A DNA stretch of 42,270 nucleotides, taken from Ignavibacteria bacterium GWF2_33_9 (GTDB taxonomy: Bacteria; Bacteroidota; Ignavibacteria; Kapaibacteriales; UBA2268). The DNA lies in contig MHAC01000002.1 of assembly GCA_001804565.1 (NCBI GenBank), positions 1 through 42,270 of the forward strand, in the 5' to 3' direction. How positions within the stretch are numbered: position 1 is the stretch's first letter; each line of letters starts with the position of its first letter. A program made the translations under genes and the position numbers. Below, one piece after another: positions 1-9,680 of the stretch. The notes below the pieces were generated by a model that was not told the origin of the DNA, did not search any database, and saw only the letters and a program-made list of their open reading frames with translations.

Positions 1-1
1 G

Positions 2-1117
2 GATCCTGAAGTGAAAACAAATGGTGGATTAGCAATTATTGGATCCGAACGTCACGAAGCACGACGTATTGACCGCCAGTTACGTGGTCGTGCCGGTCGC
101 CAGGGTGACCCGGGCAGTTCAATCTTTTTTATTTCGCTGGAAGATAAATTGATGAGGCTTTTTGCTGCTGAACGTATTGCAAAATTAATGAACACATTCA
201 AAATGCCTGAAGGTGAACCAATAACTCATCAAATGATTACCAAAACAGTAGAAAATGCACAAAAGAAAGTGGAAGAAAATAACTTTGGTATTCGTAAGCA
301 TTTGATTGAATATGACGATGTGATGAATATGCAGCGTGAATTGATTTACGTTAAACGTCGTTCAGCACTTCGTGGTGACAGATTGAAAGCAGATTTATTC
401 GATTATATTTACGATATTGCTGCAGGCTGGTTCGAACAATATCACGAAAAGAAAGATTTAAAAGGACTTAAGAATCAGGTGCGTTCAGTTTTACTTTGTG
501 AAATTGATATTTCCGAACAAGAATTTGACGGTGCAAAAGAAGCAGATGTGGTTGAAAAAATTGTGAAAGCAGCTGAAGATTTTTACAGTCGTAAAGAACA
601 AATGCTTGGCAAAGAGTATATGACTCATTTGGAAAAATATGCAGTACTGCAAACAATTGATGATAAATGGAAAGAGCATTTGAGGATGATGGACGAAATC
701 AAAGAAGGTATAAATCTTCGTGCATATGGACAGAAAGACCCATTGCTTGAGTACAAAGGCGAAGCTGTTGAACAATTCAGAACTTTGCTGGAGGAAATAG
801 CTTTAAGTTCAGTTTCGATTGCATTTAAGTATTTCCCGCAAATGCAGCCTAAGGAAGTGCAGATGAAAGCTGCTGAGCTTAATATTCCGAAAGTTCGTGC
901 AAAATCACTTGACCATGGAATAACTATGGGTCGTGATGAAAGTACAACAGAATTTGTGAGCAGGGCAGGAGCTCCACGAGCTCAGGAACAGGAAAGTAAC
1001 AGAAGTTCAGTTGCAACATTTCGCAGAACTGAAGATAAAGTTGGGCGTAATGATCCTTGTCCATGCGGTAGCGGGAAAAAATACAAAAATTGTCACGGAA
1101 GTGCTAATTTGAATTAA
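2..1117 (+). CDS. secA: Protein translocase subunit SecA, C-terminal part (5' truncated)
   Basis: SecA is the cytosolic ATPase that drives preproteins through SecYEG. The reading frame is already open at the window edge (Asp-Pro-Glu before Val-Lys), so the GTG at 11 is internal and only about the last 371 residues are present. They begin at the end of the second nucleotide-binding fold: [20 protein letters not shown] followed by [14 protein letters not shown], which is helicase motif VI with its arginines. The helical wing and scaffold follow, with [16 protein letters not shown], typical of SecA. A variable linker leads to a C-terminal SEC-C zinc module, [14 protein letters not shown], which in other SecAs binds SecB or ribosomes. 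Upstream SecA domains lie outside the window. Alr begins 78 nt downstream. No strong terminator is visible between them. Confidence 0.97.
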   Translation, partial: DPEVKTNGGLAIIGSERHEARRIDRQLRGRAGRQGDPGSSIFFISLEDKLMRLFAAERIAKLMNTFKMPEGEPITHQMITKTVENAQKKVEENNFGIRKHLIEYDDVMNMQRELIYVKRRSALRGDRLKADLFDYIYDIAAGWFEQYHEKKDLKGLKNQVRSVLLCEIDISEQEFDGAKEADVVEKIVKAAEDFYSRKEQMLGKEYMTHLEKYAVLQTIDDKWKEHLRMMDEIKEGINLRAYGQKDPLLEYKGEAVEQFRTLLEEIALSSVSIAFKYFPQMQPKEVQMKAAELNIPKVRAKSLDHGITMGRDESTTEFVSRAGAPRAQEQESNRSSVATFRRTEDKVGRNDPCPCGSGKKYKNCHGSANLN

Positions 1118-1195
1118 TTCCGATAATATTTTATTCTATTATATAATCCTTTGAAATAAGGAATAATTAATTAATATTTCAATCAAAAAAAATTA

Positions 1196-2311
1196 ATGCG
1201 AAATTCCTTTATTGAAATAAATTTAAATAATCTTGAGCATAATTTAGAGCAAATAGCAAAACATATTGCTCCTGCAAAAATGCTGCCTATAATCAAAGCA
1301 AATGCATACGGGCATGGAATGATCGGTATTGCCAAGAATCTTGTGCATCCTTCAATCGAAATGCTGGGTATTGCTTATCCTAATGAAGGGATTGAATTGC
1401 GTGAAGCAGGCGAAACAAGAAAACTATTGATTATTATTCCTCCAGAAATTGATGAAATTGCTGATATTATTGATAATCAGATTGATATAACTATCGGTAA
1501 TTTAAGCTGCTTGCCCGAAATTAACGCAATTGCAAAGAAAAAGCACCGCAAAATCAAGGCTCATTTATACATCAATACTGGTATGAATCGTGACGGCATT
1601 ACTTCTGAGGAATTTAATGATTTTTTAAAGACTTACAGAAATTATGACTATATAATCTGGGAAGGGATTTGCAGCCATTTAGCTGCTTCGGATTTTGACG
1701 ATAAATCCTTTTCGTACGAACAAATAGACAAATTCAAAAAAGTGTTGGAACTATCAGAAATCGCAGGTTTGCAATTTAAATATGTACATATCGCAAATTC
1801 CGGAGCAGCTGCAAGTATAGGATCCGCTCATTTCAATTTAGTACGTCCCGGAATTGCCCTTCATGGTTTGATGCCCCGCAGCGATTATGCCGAGAAACTA
1901 AATTTGAAACCAACTTTATCACTTAAAACATATATAAAGAAGATAAATCATCTTAAAAAAAATGAAACTGCCGGTTATAGTTTCCGCTTTGTATCGAAAG
2001 AAGAAACAAACATTGCAGTTATTCCTTTGGGTTATGGTGATGGTTTTCTTTTCTCATTAAATAATAACGCTCAGTGCCTTATTCACGGCAAGCGTTATGA
2101 TATAGTAGGTTCAATTTGTATGGATCAGATGTTTGTGGATATTAAACAAGATAATATAAATGAAGGGGAACAAGTTGTTCTCATTGGTAAGCAGGGGAAC
2201 GAAGAAATTACTGTGTATGAACTTGCTAAAAGAGCAAAAACAATCCCTTACGAGATAACAACTTCAATACTCAAGAGACTCCCCAGAATTTTCGTGGAAA
2301 ATAATGTTTAA
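1196..2311 (+). CDS. alr: Alanine racemase (PLP-dependent)
   Basis: Alr converts L-alanine to D-alanine for peptidoglycan, in the cytosol. At 371 residues the length is normal for the family. Lys34 in KANAYGHG is the PLP-binding lysine. Tyr261, in AGYSFRF, matches the second catalytic base. Arg132 lies in NTGMNRDG, and CMDQ near residue 308 matches the conserved substrate and dimer region. The N-terminal TIM barrel and C-terminal beta domain (from about residue 240) are complete. The ATG at 1196 has no obvious Shine-Dalgarno, but the protein starts right at the conserved first strand (SFIEINL). The last 8 bases overlap scpA, which suggests translational coupling. Together with scpB this forms a likely three-gene operon. 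Confidence 0.96.
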   Translation: MRNSFIEINLNNLEHNLEQIAKHIAPAKMLPIIKANAYGHGMIGIAKNLVHPSIEMLGIAYPNEGIELREAGETRKLLIIIPPEIDEIADIIDNQIDITIGNLSCLPEINAIAKKKHRKIKAHLYINTGMNRDGITSEEFNDFLKTYRNYDYIIWEGICSHLAASDFDDKSFSYEQIDKFKKVLELSEIAGLQFKYVHIANSGAAASIGSAHFNLVRPGIALHGLMPRSDYAEKLNLKPTLSLKTYIKKINHLKKNETAGYSFRFVSKEETNIAVIPLGYGDGFLFSLNNNAQCLIHGKRYDIVGSICMDQMFVDIKQDNINEGEQVVLIGKQGNEEITVYELAKRAKTIPYEITTSILKRLPRIFVENNV

Positions 2312-3029
2312 GATAAAATTAAAAGATTTCGAAGGTCCTTTCGACCTGCTTTTATACTTCATTAAAAGGGATGAACTTGACATATACGATATTCCTATTG
2401 CACCGATCGCAGCTGAGTTTCTCGCATATGTGAAAATGATGCAGATTATGGATGTCGAACCGGCAAGTGAATTTTTAGTAATGGCTTCTACTTTACTTCA
2501 AATTAAAGCAGAAATGCTGCTTCGCCAGGACGATGAAGATAGTGAGACAGGAGATGAAAATGACCCACGTTTACCTCTTGTTGAACAATTGCTTGAATAC
2601 AAAAAATTCAAGGAAGCATCCAAACATCTTTCACGAGCATCTGAGGAAAATAAATATAGATTTTACCGACAGCAATACGATACTGAAATTGCTGAATATG
2701 AAAAGAATGCTACTTACAAAAATGCTACTCTTTTCAATTTACTCGAAGCATTGGACAAAGTGTTGAAACGCCATAGTGGGGTTGCCGAATCTTTTCATCA
2801 GGTAAATTTATTCCCGATTTCGATTGATGAAAAGAGAAATGACATTTGGACATTTTTGCAAAGAAAGTCCAGAATGTATTTTCTTCGTTATATTGAGAAT
2901 TTCACAAAAATGGAAATTGTTGTTACTTTCCTTGCTATTCTGGAAATGGCTAGGGAAAATCAAATAAGCCTGCTTCAGGATGACGAAGAAGCAGATATTG
3001 TTGTAACTGTTGGTATGAGTTTGAATTAA
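2304..3029 (+). CDS. scpA: Segregation and condensation protein A (ScpA kleisin)
   Basis: ScpA is the kleisin that bridges the two SMC heads in bacterial condensin and acts with ScpB in chromosome segregation. The 241 residues start with FKIKLKDFEGPFDLLLYFIK, the classic ScpA N-terminal helical signature, with DELDIYDIPIAPIA after it. A charged linker around residues 80-90 follows, and a C-terminal winged-helix end (about 180-241) is present, so the protein is full length. The start overlaps the end of alr by 8 nt. ScpB follows after 9 nt, with a weak AAGGGTG ribosome-binding site. No smc gene lies in the window. Confidence 0.95.
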   Translation: MFKIKLKDFEGPFDLLLYFIKRDELDIYDIPIAPIAAEFLAYVKMMQIMDVEPASEFLVMASTLLQIKAEMLLRQDDEDSETGDENDPRLPLVEQLLEYKKFKEASKHLSRASEENKYRFYRQQYDTEIAEYEKNATYKNATLFNLLEALDKVLKRHSGVAESFHQVNLFPISIDEKRNDIWTFLQRKSRMYFLRYIENFTKMEIVVTFLAILEMARENQISLLQDDEEADIVVTVGMSLN

Positions 3030-3038
3030 GGGTGAAAA

Positions 3039-3815
3039 ATGGAAAATATCAATTTTGAATTATTAAGTTCAGCAGAAAAAAAATCAATTATAGAAGCACT
3101 TATTTTTGCAGCAGATTTTGCAATAAATTCCGATACACTTTGGCAAATTGTGAATCATGATTCAAATCCCACTCGCTCTATTACAGAAAATGATACTCAA
3201 TTTGAAATATTGGCAAAAGCAAATAAAGAAAATTTTCAGAAAGAAATCCGAGAAATAGTTGAGGAAATTAATCATGATCTGGCAGAATCCGACAGACCAT
3301 ACGAAATAGTTGAATTTGCAGGTGGGTGGCAATTTTCTACAAGGAAGGAATTTGGCAGAATTGTTCATTTTTACTATAAATCAAAATTATCACGTCGATT
3401 ATCCAATGCCGCACTTGAAGTTCTTTCTATTATTGCATATCGTCAACCGATTACAAAAGCAGAAATCGAGCAAATTCGTGGAGTGAATTCCAATGAAGTT
3501 GTGAATTCTCTGCTCGAAAAATCTTTTGTAAAAATTGCAGGACGCAAAAATGTTCTTGGCCGCCCTTTACTCTTCGAAGTTACATCCGACTTTCTGCGTG
3601 CATTCGGAATGAATAGCCTTGAAGATTTACCGAAAATGAAAGATTTTGAAGATTTGGTTCGTGAAGAATTCACCAAAGAAGAGGAAGATATTTTCACTCT
3701 GGATGTTTCAGATGTCGAAATCGAACATATTGAAGCAATAGTTGATGACACTGAACCTGAAGATTCTGACACCATTACCAAAGATACTTCAAACACAAAA
3801 ACAGATGAGGAATAG
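3039..3815 (+). CDS. scpB: Segregation and condensation protein B (ScpB)
   Basis: ScpB dimers bind ScpA and complete the SMC-ScpAB condensin. Two winged-helix domains are recognisable: the first begins with KKSIIEALIFAADFAIN, and the second contains the hallmark ALEVLSIIAYRQPITKAEIE followed by IRGVNSNEVVNSLLEK and GRPLLFEVT. The C-terminal tail after about residue 210 is long and acidic (many Glu and Asp, ending in DEE) and probably disordered. An insertion of about 20 residues sits between the first helices, near residues 40-65. The stop codon lies only 4 nt from the stop of the convergent CNNM gene, with no hairpin between them. Confidence 0.94.
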   Translation: MENINFELLSSAEKKSIIEALIFAADFAINSDTLWQIVNHDSNPTRSITENDTQFEILAKANKENFQKEIREIVEEINHDLAESDRPYEIVEFAGGWQFSTRKEFGRIVHFYYKSKLSRRLSNAALEVLSIIAYRQPITKAEIEQIRGVNSNEVVNSLLEKSFVKIAGRKNVLGRPLLFEVTSDFLRAFGMNSLEDLPKMKDFEDLVREEFTKEEEDIFTLDVSDVEIEHIEAIVDDTEPEDSDTITKDTSNTKTDEE

Positions 3816-3819
3816 AGAA

Positions 3820-5148
3820 TTATCCCTTTTTATCTTCATCTTCGATTCTCGGTTTTAGGAAAGTTAGACGAACTTTTTCCAAAACAAGCTGCGAACGGGA
3901 AATAATTTCGAACTTGTAATCATTAAGCTCAAATGTTTCACCTTCATCAGGAATTCGCCCAAGACTGAATAAAATAAATCCTCCGATTGTTTCATAATTG
4001 TCACTATCCGGAAGTGCTTGAGGAATTGTATCATTAACATCATCGATTGGCATTTTAGCTTCCAGTTCATATGAATTTTTTTCAAGCTGGTGAATTAATG
4101 GAGTTTCTTCATCATATTCATCCTGAATCTCACCGACCAATTCTTCGATAATATCTTCCAGTGAGATGATACCGACTGTGCCGCCAAATTCATCTAAAAC
4201 AATTGCTAGATGTACTTTATGTACTTGCATTTTTCGTAAAATCAAATTGATTTTGTCGTTTTCATTCACAAAAAATGCTGGCCGTAAGTAATCGCTCAAT
4301 CTTCGGAAACCTTCCGTTGTAAACATCCTAAGAATATCTTTTGCATAGATTTCACCAACTATATTATCAATATTATCCGAATAAACAGGCAACCTGGAAT
4401 ATCCTTCTGCTAAGAATTTATCTTTAATATCCTCAACTTTCATTTCCTTATCTACAGCAACAATTTTATTGCGTGGCACCATCACCTGCTTAACCGGAGT
4501 TTCGGCAAAGTCGAAAACATTTTCGATTAAAGTATGTTCTTCCATTGCAATTTCACCTTGTGTGGAACTTTCCTCTAAAATCACAAGCAATTCTTCTGGA
4601 GTATGAGCCGATACATGTCCATCTGAACTTACTTCCAGCCCAATCTTCTTAATCATCATATTTGCAAAAGAATTCAAAACCCAGATAATAGGTTTAAAAA
4701 GGATTTCGAAAAAACGTAAAGGTAATGCAACTATATAGGTAACTTTTTCGGGATACTGAATAGCCAAATTCTTCGGAACTAATTCTCCGAAAACAATATG
4801 CAGGAAAGTAATCAAAGCAAATGCTGTAGGGAGGGCAATTTGATGTGCCAAATGCGGTGAAATTGAAATACCCAGAAACTTCATTGTTTCGATAATCACA
4901 GCGGAAACAACTCCTTCCCCTATCCAACCTAAACCTAAGCTGGTGAGTGTAATTCCTAATTGAGTAGCAGAAAGATAAGTGTCCAAATTGGAAAGAATTT
5001 TCTTGGCAATTTTTGCCATAGTGGATCCCGCTCTGGCAGAAACTTCTACTGTGCTTGATCTAACCTTTACAATCGCAAATTCGGCAGCAACAAAAAAAGC
5101 ATTCATTGCTACGAATAAAAATGTGAGAAATATGTTCCAAATTATCAT
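3820..5148 (-). CDS. CNNM/CorC-type membrane protein (hemolysin C family, DUF21-CBS-CorC_HlyC)
   Basis: The protein has 442 residues in the usual order of this family: an N-terminal CNNM (DUF21) transmembrane domain with about four hydrophobic segments to residue 160, a linker with LVILEESSTQGEI, a pair of CBS domains at about 205-330 (VMVPRNKIVAVD and HLAIVLDEFGGTVGIISLED), and a C-terminal CorC_HlyC domain (IGGFILFSLGRIPDEGETF). Family members are linked to magnesium or cobalt efflux, and some Bacteroidota paralogues (GldE) are linked to gliding. Without neighbouring gld genes I cannot choose between these. The start lies 3 nt after the recO stop, so the two are very likely co-transcribed. 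It converges on scpB with a 4-nt gap. Confidence 0.9.
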   Translation of the reverse strand: MIIWNIFLTFLFVAMNAFFVAAEFAIVKVRSSTVEVSARAGSTMAKIAKKILSNLDTYLSATQLGITLTSLGLGWIGEGVVSAVIIETMKFLGISISPHLAHQIALPTAFALITFLHIVFGELVPKNLAIQYPEKVTYIVALPLRFFEILFKPIIWVLNSFANMMIKKIGLEVSSDGHVSAHTPEELLVILEESSTQGEIAMEEHTLIENVFDFAETPVKQVMVPRNKIVAVDKEMKVEDIKDKFLAEGYSRLPVYSDNIDNIVGEIYAKDILRMFTTEGFRRLSDYLRPAFFVNENDKINLILRKMQVHKVHLAIVLDEFGGTVGIISLEDIIEELVGEIQDEYDEETPLIHQLEKNSYELEAKMPIDDVNDTIPQALPDSDNYETIGGFILFSLGRIPDEGETFELNDYKFEIISRSQLVLEKVRLTFLKPRIEDEDKKG

Positions 5149-5151
5149 TGT

Positions 5152-5898
5152 TTAATATATTAAATTTATGGATTCCAGAAATAAACTCTTATCTGTATGA
5201 TATCCCAGATATTTATTGAAAAGATGGAGTAATTTATAAACTTCGCCTTTATCGAATGCAACTTCAGGGATTTCGTTTATTTCAGAATTATAGATATCGT
5301 TTATTTTTTTATATAAATTTAAGTCTAATATAACATTATAACGATTTTCTTCTGATTTAGTATTATAATTGTGGAATGTACCGTTTTCATAATTGAAAGT
5401 TACCAAATTTCTGTTAGGTGTTTGGAATAATATTTCGTTTGATATAGAAATATTCAAACCCAGATTTGACATAAAGTCTAAAAGGAATTTCAATAATAAG
5501 CAGAATGGTTCTTTGGGACTATCATTCAAGAGTTGCAGATATTTTATCATACTTTTGAAAATATGTAAATTAACATAATGCTCTTCCAAAATCTTATAAA
5601 TTGTTTCCGCCATAGCAAAAGCGATGGCAGTATGCTCCAGGGAAGTGCGAATATTCCAGAAATTTACGGCAATTTCAGTATCGGAAAGTAACTGCAACTG
5701 CGATTCAGGCTTTTTGTAAAAGAAAATCGTGAGATAATTCATTGGCTCCAAAGTTGAACCAAACTTATTCTTCTGCTTCTGAGCACCTTTCACTATTGCA
5801 GTCATCCGCCCAAAATCCTTAGTAAAAAAATTAACGATTTTGCTTGTTTCTCCGTATTTTTTGGAATTCAGGACTATTGCTTCTGTTTTTTCTATCAT
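5152..5898 (-). CDS. recO: DNA repair protein RecO
   Basis: RecO is a mediator of RecFOR recombination: it anneals single-stranded DNA and helps load RecA onto SSB-coated DNA. The 248 residues fit the family. The N-terminal OB fold is clear: EAIVLNSKKYGETSKIVNFF followed by GRMTAIVKGAQKQKNK and LEPMNYLTIFFYKK. A helical C-terminal domain follows (ETIYKILEE, LLLKFLLDFMSNLGLN). The CxxC-type zinc cysteines found in some RecO proteins are absent, which is common in the family. The ATG at 5898 matches the conserved N-terminus, though no Shine-Dalgarno is apparent. The gene is first in a two-gene unit with the CNNM protein and divergent from the amidohydrolase at 5989. Confidence 0.9.
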   Translation of the reverse strand: MIEKTEAIVLNSKKYGETSKIVNFFTKDFGRMTAIVKGAQKQKNKFGSTLEPMNYLTIFFYKKPESQLQLLSDTEIAVNFWNIRTSLEHTAIAFAMAETIYKILEEHYVNLHIFKSMIKYLQLLNDSPKEPFCLLLKFLLDFMSNLGLNISISNEILFQTPNRNLVTFNYENGTFHNYNTKSEENRYNVILDLNLYKKINDIYNSEINEIPEVAFDKGEVYKLLHLFNKYLGYHTDKSLFLESINLIY

Positions 5899-5988
5899 TG
5901 ATTTCTGTAAAAAAGCAATTTACTAAAGTTTTTGCTAAATTTCCAAAATAATCTTAATTTACATTTAAAATAAACAGAAAAAAAGCAA

Positions 5989-7497
5989 ATGTTACCTGAA
6001 TATATGAAAATTGAAATCCATGGAGAGAAAATCGGCAGTGTTTCTCCAGAACAAAATAAATCAAGAATAATCATCAAAGGACAGGAATATTGTTTCGAAA
6101 ATGCAATGGTTCTGCCAGGATTGGCAGATGCACATCTGCACTTTTTCGGGATAGGCGAAGCAGCACAAATGCCGGATTTTCGGAATTGCAAAAGTGAAGA
6201 CGAAGTTCTGAATGCATTGCTCAGAAAGCCTTTTCAAAGAGGTGATTGGCTGGTAGGATTCGGATGGAATCAGGAAAATTTCACAAGTAAAAAGTATCCA
6301 CATAAACATATATTTGATAAGGCATTTCCTGATATACCTGTTTTTCTGAAAAGAATTGACGGGCATGCAGCACTATTAAACTCCTATGCTCTTGAATTAC
6401 TTGGTATTAGTGAAAGTTCCCCTTCACCTGAAGGCGGAAAAATCGAAAAGGATGCAAATGGTGAATTAACCGGCATTCTGGTGGATACTGCGATGGATAT
6501 AGCAATAAATCGACTGCCATTTTACAGTGAAGAACAAATCAGGAATATTATTGGCTGGTCGCAGGAATATTTATTCTCATTAGGTTTGACTGAAGTAATT
6601 GATATGGACCTGGAACCTCGTCTTATTCCGTATTTTAAGAAATTTGACTATGATGGATTCCTGAAGATGAGGGTGAATGCATTCGTAAAGTCGCAAAATA
6701 ATGAGCATAAGGATTCTGTGAAATCACCCTATTTTGGGAATAATTTTTCCATAAGGGGTTTAAAACTTTACGTTGATGGTGCTCTTGGTTCACGTGGTGC
6801 CGCACTCAAATCATCTTATGCTGATGATTTCGGCAATACCGGTCTGATACTTATGAAAAAAGAGGAAATAGTAAAAAGAATAAATGAGGCAATTTCGCAA
6901 GAACTGGCAGTAGCAGTTCATTCAATTGGAGATAAAGGTGCAGAAATTGTGCTCGATGCATTCAATGAAGTAATTTCCTCAAATCCAAATGCAATTCAAA
7001 AATTTTACGAAAAAAGAAGAGAATTGCCTCTTAGACTTGAGCATTGCCAGATTATTTCTTCAGATGATTTTAGTAAATTTGCTTCAGGATTGATTGGAGC
7101 TTCCATTCAGCCAATTCATTATACTTCCGACACCACAAACATGATGGCTCAGAAAAGATTGGGGGAAACAAGGATGAAAGATGCTTACCGCTGGAAATCA
7201 CTGAAAGCAACCAATGCCAAATTGCTTGCCGGTTCTGATGCACCAATAGAAAGCCCTGACCCATTTCTTGGCATAAGGGCTTTGACAAACGAAAATCGTC
7301 CTGATGAGAAAACTACCCTTGCAGAAGCTTTCGATGCTTACACTGTGAATATACAAAAATCTTTAGGTAATTATCCAGCACGTGGGATTATCAAGATGGG
7401 GAATGATGCAGATTTAGTGATAATTTCCGGTTCACAGCAAGTGCTTTGCACAATCTCGCACGGGCAGATTGTATTTAGAAATGAAGCAAGAAAATGA
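5989..7497 (+). CDS. Amidohydrolase family protein (YtcJ-like, Amidohydro_3)
   Basis: This is a metal-dependent hydrolase of the amidohydrolase superfamily, 502 residues, with no signal peptide and so probably cytosolic. Visible landmarks are the strand-1 metal motif LADAHLHFFGIG, RIDGHAALLNS, the strand-6 AVHSIGDKGAEIVLDA, RLEHCQIIS, and the strand-8 aspartate in LLAGSDAPIESPDPFLGI. That order is typical of the YtcJ subgroup, often annotated as exoenzyme-regulatory or N-substituted-formamide deformylase-like. The natural substrate cannot be read from the sequence. An alternative start is the ATG at 6004; neither has a clear ribosome-binding site. The gene stands alone and ends just before a strong hairpin shared with the convergent T9SS gene. 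Confidence 0.88.
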   Translation: MLPEYMKIEIHGEKIGSVSPEQNKSRIIIKGQEYCFENAMVLPGLADAHLHFFGIGEAAQMPDFRNCKSEDEVLNALLRKPFQRGDWLVGFGWNQENFTSKKYPHKHIFDKAFPDIPVFLKRIDGHAALLNSYALELLGISESSPSPEGGKIEKDANGELTGILVDTAMDIAINRLPFYSEEQIRNIIGWSQEYLFSLGLTEVIDMDLEPRLIPYFKKFDYDGFLKMRVNAFVKSQNNEHKDSVKSPYFGNNFSIRGLKLYVDGALGSRGAALKSSYADDFGNTGLILMKKEEIVKRINEAISQELAVAVHSIGDKGAEIVLDAFNEVISSNPNAIQKFYEKRRELPLRLEHCQIISSDDFSKFASGLIGASIQPIHYTSDTTNMMAQKRLGETRMKDAYRWKSLKATNAKLLAGSDAPIESPDPFLGIRALTNENRPDEKTTLAEAFDAYTVNIQKSLGNYPARGIIKMGNDADLVIISGSQQVLCTISHGQIVFRNEARK

Positions 7498-7512
7498 TAT
7501 TACAGATTAAAT

Positions 7513-7554
7513 AATCAGAAAATCCCCTGCTTTCGGGCAGGGGATTTTCTGATT
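7513..7554. terminator. Bidirectional Rho-independent terminator, 18-bp perfect stem
   Basis: Arms at 7513-7530 and 7537-7554 are perfect reverse complements (18 bp), with a 6-nt loop. The stem holds a GC-rich core (cccctgc/gcagggg) flanked by A/T tracts on both sides. It lies between the convergent amidohydrolase (ends 7497) and the Asp-box T9SS gene (ends 7623), so it can serve both. Confidence 0.9.
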
Positions 7555-7622
7555 TATCTTTTCTATTGTTTCAAATATACATCTTCGGTGTTTGTGACGA
7601 GTACAATTTTGCTTGAATAGCT

Positions 7623-9680
7623 TTAGATCTTTATAAATTTAAGTGGTTTGTAATTACCTATTTTCACGAAATATATTCCTGGTATCAATTCAGAAATATT
7701 AATCATAAGTTGTTCATCTAAATTTTGTAATTTAATTCCAAATAATATTTTTCCATAAATATCGAAAATCGTTATATCATTAAGTTCAGGATTGCTGTTT
7801 ACATTATTGCTAAATATATTTATAGTTAAATAATCATTTGCAGGATTAGGTGAAATTATAAATAATTCATCTGATTGAGATAAATTATCGACACTTACAG
7901 CCTCTCCAAAATCCTGTATTTTAGCTCGACAAACACCATCATATGTACCTGCATAAATATATTTACTGTCTTTTACCAGAGCAGATACACAAAGGTCAAA
8001 TAAACCACTATTTTGCGGCGTCCAAGTATTCCCATGATTCAAAGAGACATAAACACCGTATTGAGTAGATGCAAAAAGTACTCCATTTGCATTTAATAAA
8101 GATTTGATTGTTTTTCCATTTATCGAATTATTGTATTGCTTCCATACACTTGAATTTGTAAATGAAATAAATACTCCATTATCATAGACACCTGCATATA
8201 CAAAATCATCAGTGCAATATAATGCGGTTATATAGGAGTTTAGCAAGCCATTGTTGTTTTCCTTCCAAGTTAAACCGTTATCCGGGGAATAATATATGCC
8301 ATTATCTACTGTGCCAACATAAAGGTTAGTTGTATTACTGCAGATACTTGTGATTTTTTGGTTATCCAAGAGTTTTGAAGCACTTTCCCAAAATTCGCCC
8401 TCGTTATCCGAAACAAATAAACCATTATCTATTGAACCGACATAAATCCTTCCGTTATAATTCCAAATTGTATTAATGTTAAAATTAGTTAGTCCATTGT
8501 TTACTTCTTGCCAACTTTGACCATTATTTGTAGATTTATAAATTCCACTTTTTGTTGCAGCAAAAATATTATCATTCATCACCGTTAAGCTATTAATTTG
8601 ATAATCATTCAGGCCTGAATAGTAAGAATCCCAAGAAAATCCTTGGTTGCTCGAACTTAATACTTTCAGAGGAGATCCCATAAGCCCTGCGAATATTTTT
8701 TGATTTTCAGAAAAAAGAGAAATTACTTTCTTGGATGTGGAAATATTATTCGTGTTGACCCAACTATTTCCATTATCAATTGACTTGTATATGAGTCCGT
8801 GATATCCACCTGCAAAAATATTGTCATTAATAACATATACTGATTTAATTACAGGATTTTCGGAAACAAAGTTCCTTTGTACCCATGATTCACCTTTATC
8901 AGAAGAGCAATATAAATTCCCATAATTGACACCAATAATGATATTGTTGTCCTTGATCCCAATTGAATTTACTCTGGAATTTTCAATTCCAATATTTTTG
9001 GCAATCCATGTATTGCCATTATCATTAGATGAAAAGACTCCAAAGCCATTAATTCCAACATAGATTATACTATCTTGAATTGCTACGGAATTTATTGATT
9101 TGTTGGTAATTCCAACGGATTTATTAGACCATGAATTGCCATTATCTGAAGAAAAATAAATCCCTTTACTTTCTGTTCCTGCGTACAATTTGCCTTCATT
9201 TTCTAATAGTGACAATACATTTACATTTGCAATTCCATCATTAATTGGTGTCCAATAATCGTGAGTAGAGTTTGATACATAAACACCATTATTAGTTCCT
9301 ACGTATATTGTGTCTTCGTATTCACAGAAGCAATTTATGGCTTTATTGGTTAAGCCATTTTTATTAGGATACCAAGAATTACCATTGTTACTTGAACATA
9401 TAATTCCTTGAGATGTCCCTAAATAAATAATCCCTTTACTCGAAAGTATTGTAGAAAGTTGCGTATTAAGTTCTTCTGAAATAATTGCTGACCAAGTATC
9501 TCCTTCGTCATTAGAAACATATAAATTTAAATTCGAAATTGCGAAAAGTTTTGTACCTGATTGTGTGAAACCAATTACGTAATCTCCATAAATGCGATTT
9601 GGTTGCTCCCATTGAGCAAAAAGTTGGTTTGAAAGAATATTGAAAATAAAGAAAAACAAAAAACAATATAGCTTTTTCAT
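7623..9680 (-). CDS. Secreted Asp-box beta-propeller protein with T9SS C-terminal sorting domain
   Basis: 685 residues, exported. It has an N-terminal signal peptide (MKKLYCFLFFFIFN, cleavage probably after QLFAQ). The body to about residue 590 is a run of about 13 units of roughly 40-45 residues. Each carries an Asp-box-like motif such as SSDNGNSW, SIDNGNSW or SPDNGLTW, and most are followed by an IYVGT or LYAGT strand. Such repeats form beta-propellers in sialidases, sortilin-type and YCF48-type proteins. No sialidase catalytic arginine triad is evident, so a binding or structural role is more likely than an enzyme. From about residue 605 there is a type A sorting domain: ISPNPANDYLTINIF, DIYGKILF, LIPGIYFVKIG and a basic end. 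The start has AAAGG 8 nt upstream. It is transcribed alone. Confidence 0.9.
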   Translation of the reverse strand: MKKLYCFLFFFIFNILSNQLFAQWEQPNRIYGDYVIGFTQSGTKLFAISNLNLYVSNDEGDTWSAIISEELNTQLSTILSSKGIIYLGTSQGIICSSNNGNSWYPNKNGLTNKAINCFCEYEDTIYVGTNNGVYVSNSTHDYWTPINDGIANVNVLSLLENEGKLYAGTESKGIYFSSDNGNSWSNKSVGITNKSINSVAIQDSIIYVGINGFGVFSSNDNGNTWIAKNIGIENSRVNSIGIKDNNIIIGVNYGNLYCSSDKGESWVQRNFVSENPVIKSVYVINDNIFAGGYHGLIYKSIDNGNSWVNTNNISTSKKVISLFSENQKIFAGLMGSPLKVLSSSNQGFSWDSYYSGLNDYQINSLTVMNDNIFAATKSGIYKSTNNGQSWQEVNNGLTNFNINTIWNYNGRIYVGSIDNGLFVSDNEGEFWESASKLLDNQKITSICSNTTNLYVGTVDNGIYYSPDNGLTWKENNNGLLNSYITALYCTDDFVYAGVYDNGVFISFTNSSVWKQYNNSINGKTIKSLLNANGVLFASTQYGVYVSLNHGNTWTPQNSGLFDLCVSALVKDSKYIYAGTYDGVCRAKIQDFGEAVSVDNLSQSDELFIISPNPANDYLTINIFSNNVNSNPELNDITIFDIYGKILFGIKLQNLDEQLMINISELIPGIYFVKIGNYKPLKFIKI

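Noticed and set aside
1-6. The window begins with GGATCC and is about the size of a fosmid insert, hinting at a cloning junction.
   Set aside because: The SecA reading frame runs through these bases with plausible residues (DPEVK), and other GGATCC sites occur uncut in the window, so it proves nothing about origin.
1147-1162. A secA terminator (tcctt/aagga hairpin).
   Set aside because: Only 5 bp, with no T-run; too weak to call.
3443-3796. Long open frames opposite scpB, hslU, clpX and other genes.
   Set aside because: They are antisense shadows of well-conserved genes, with low-complexity Ser- or Phe-rich translations and no family similarity.
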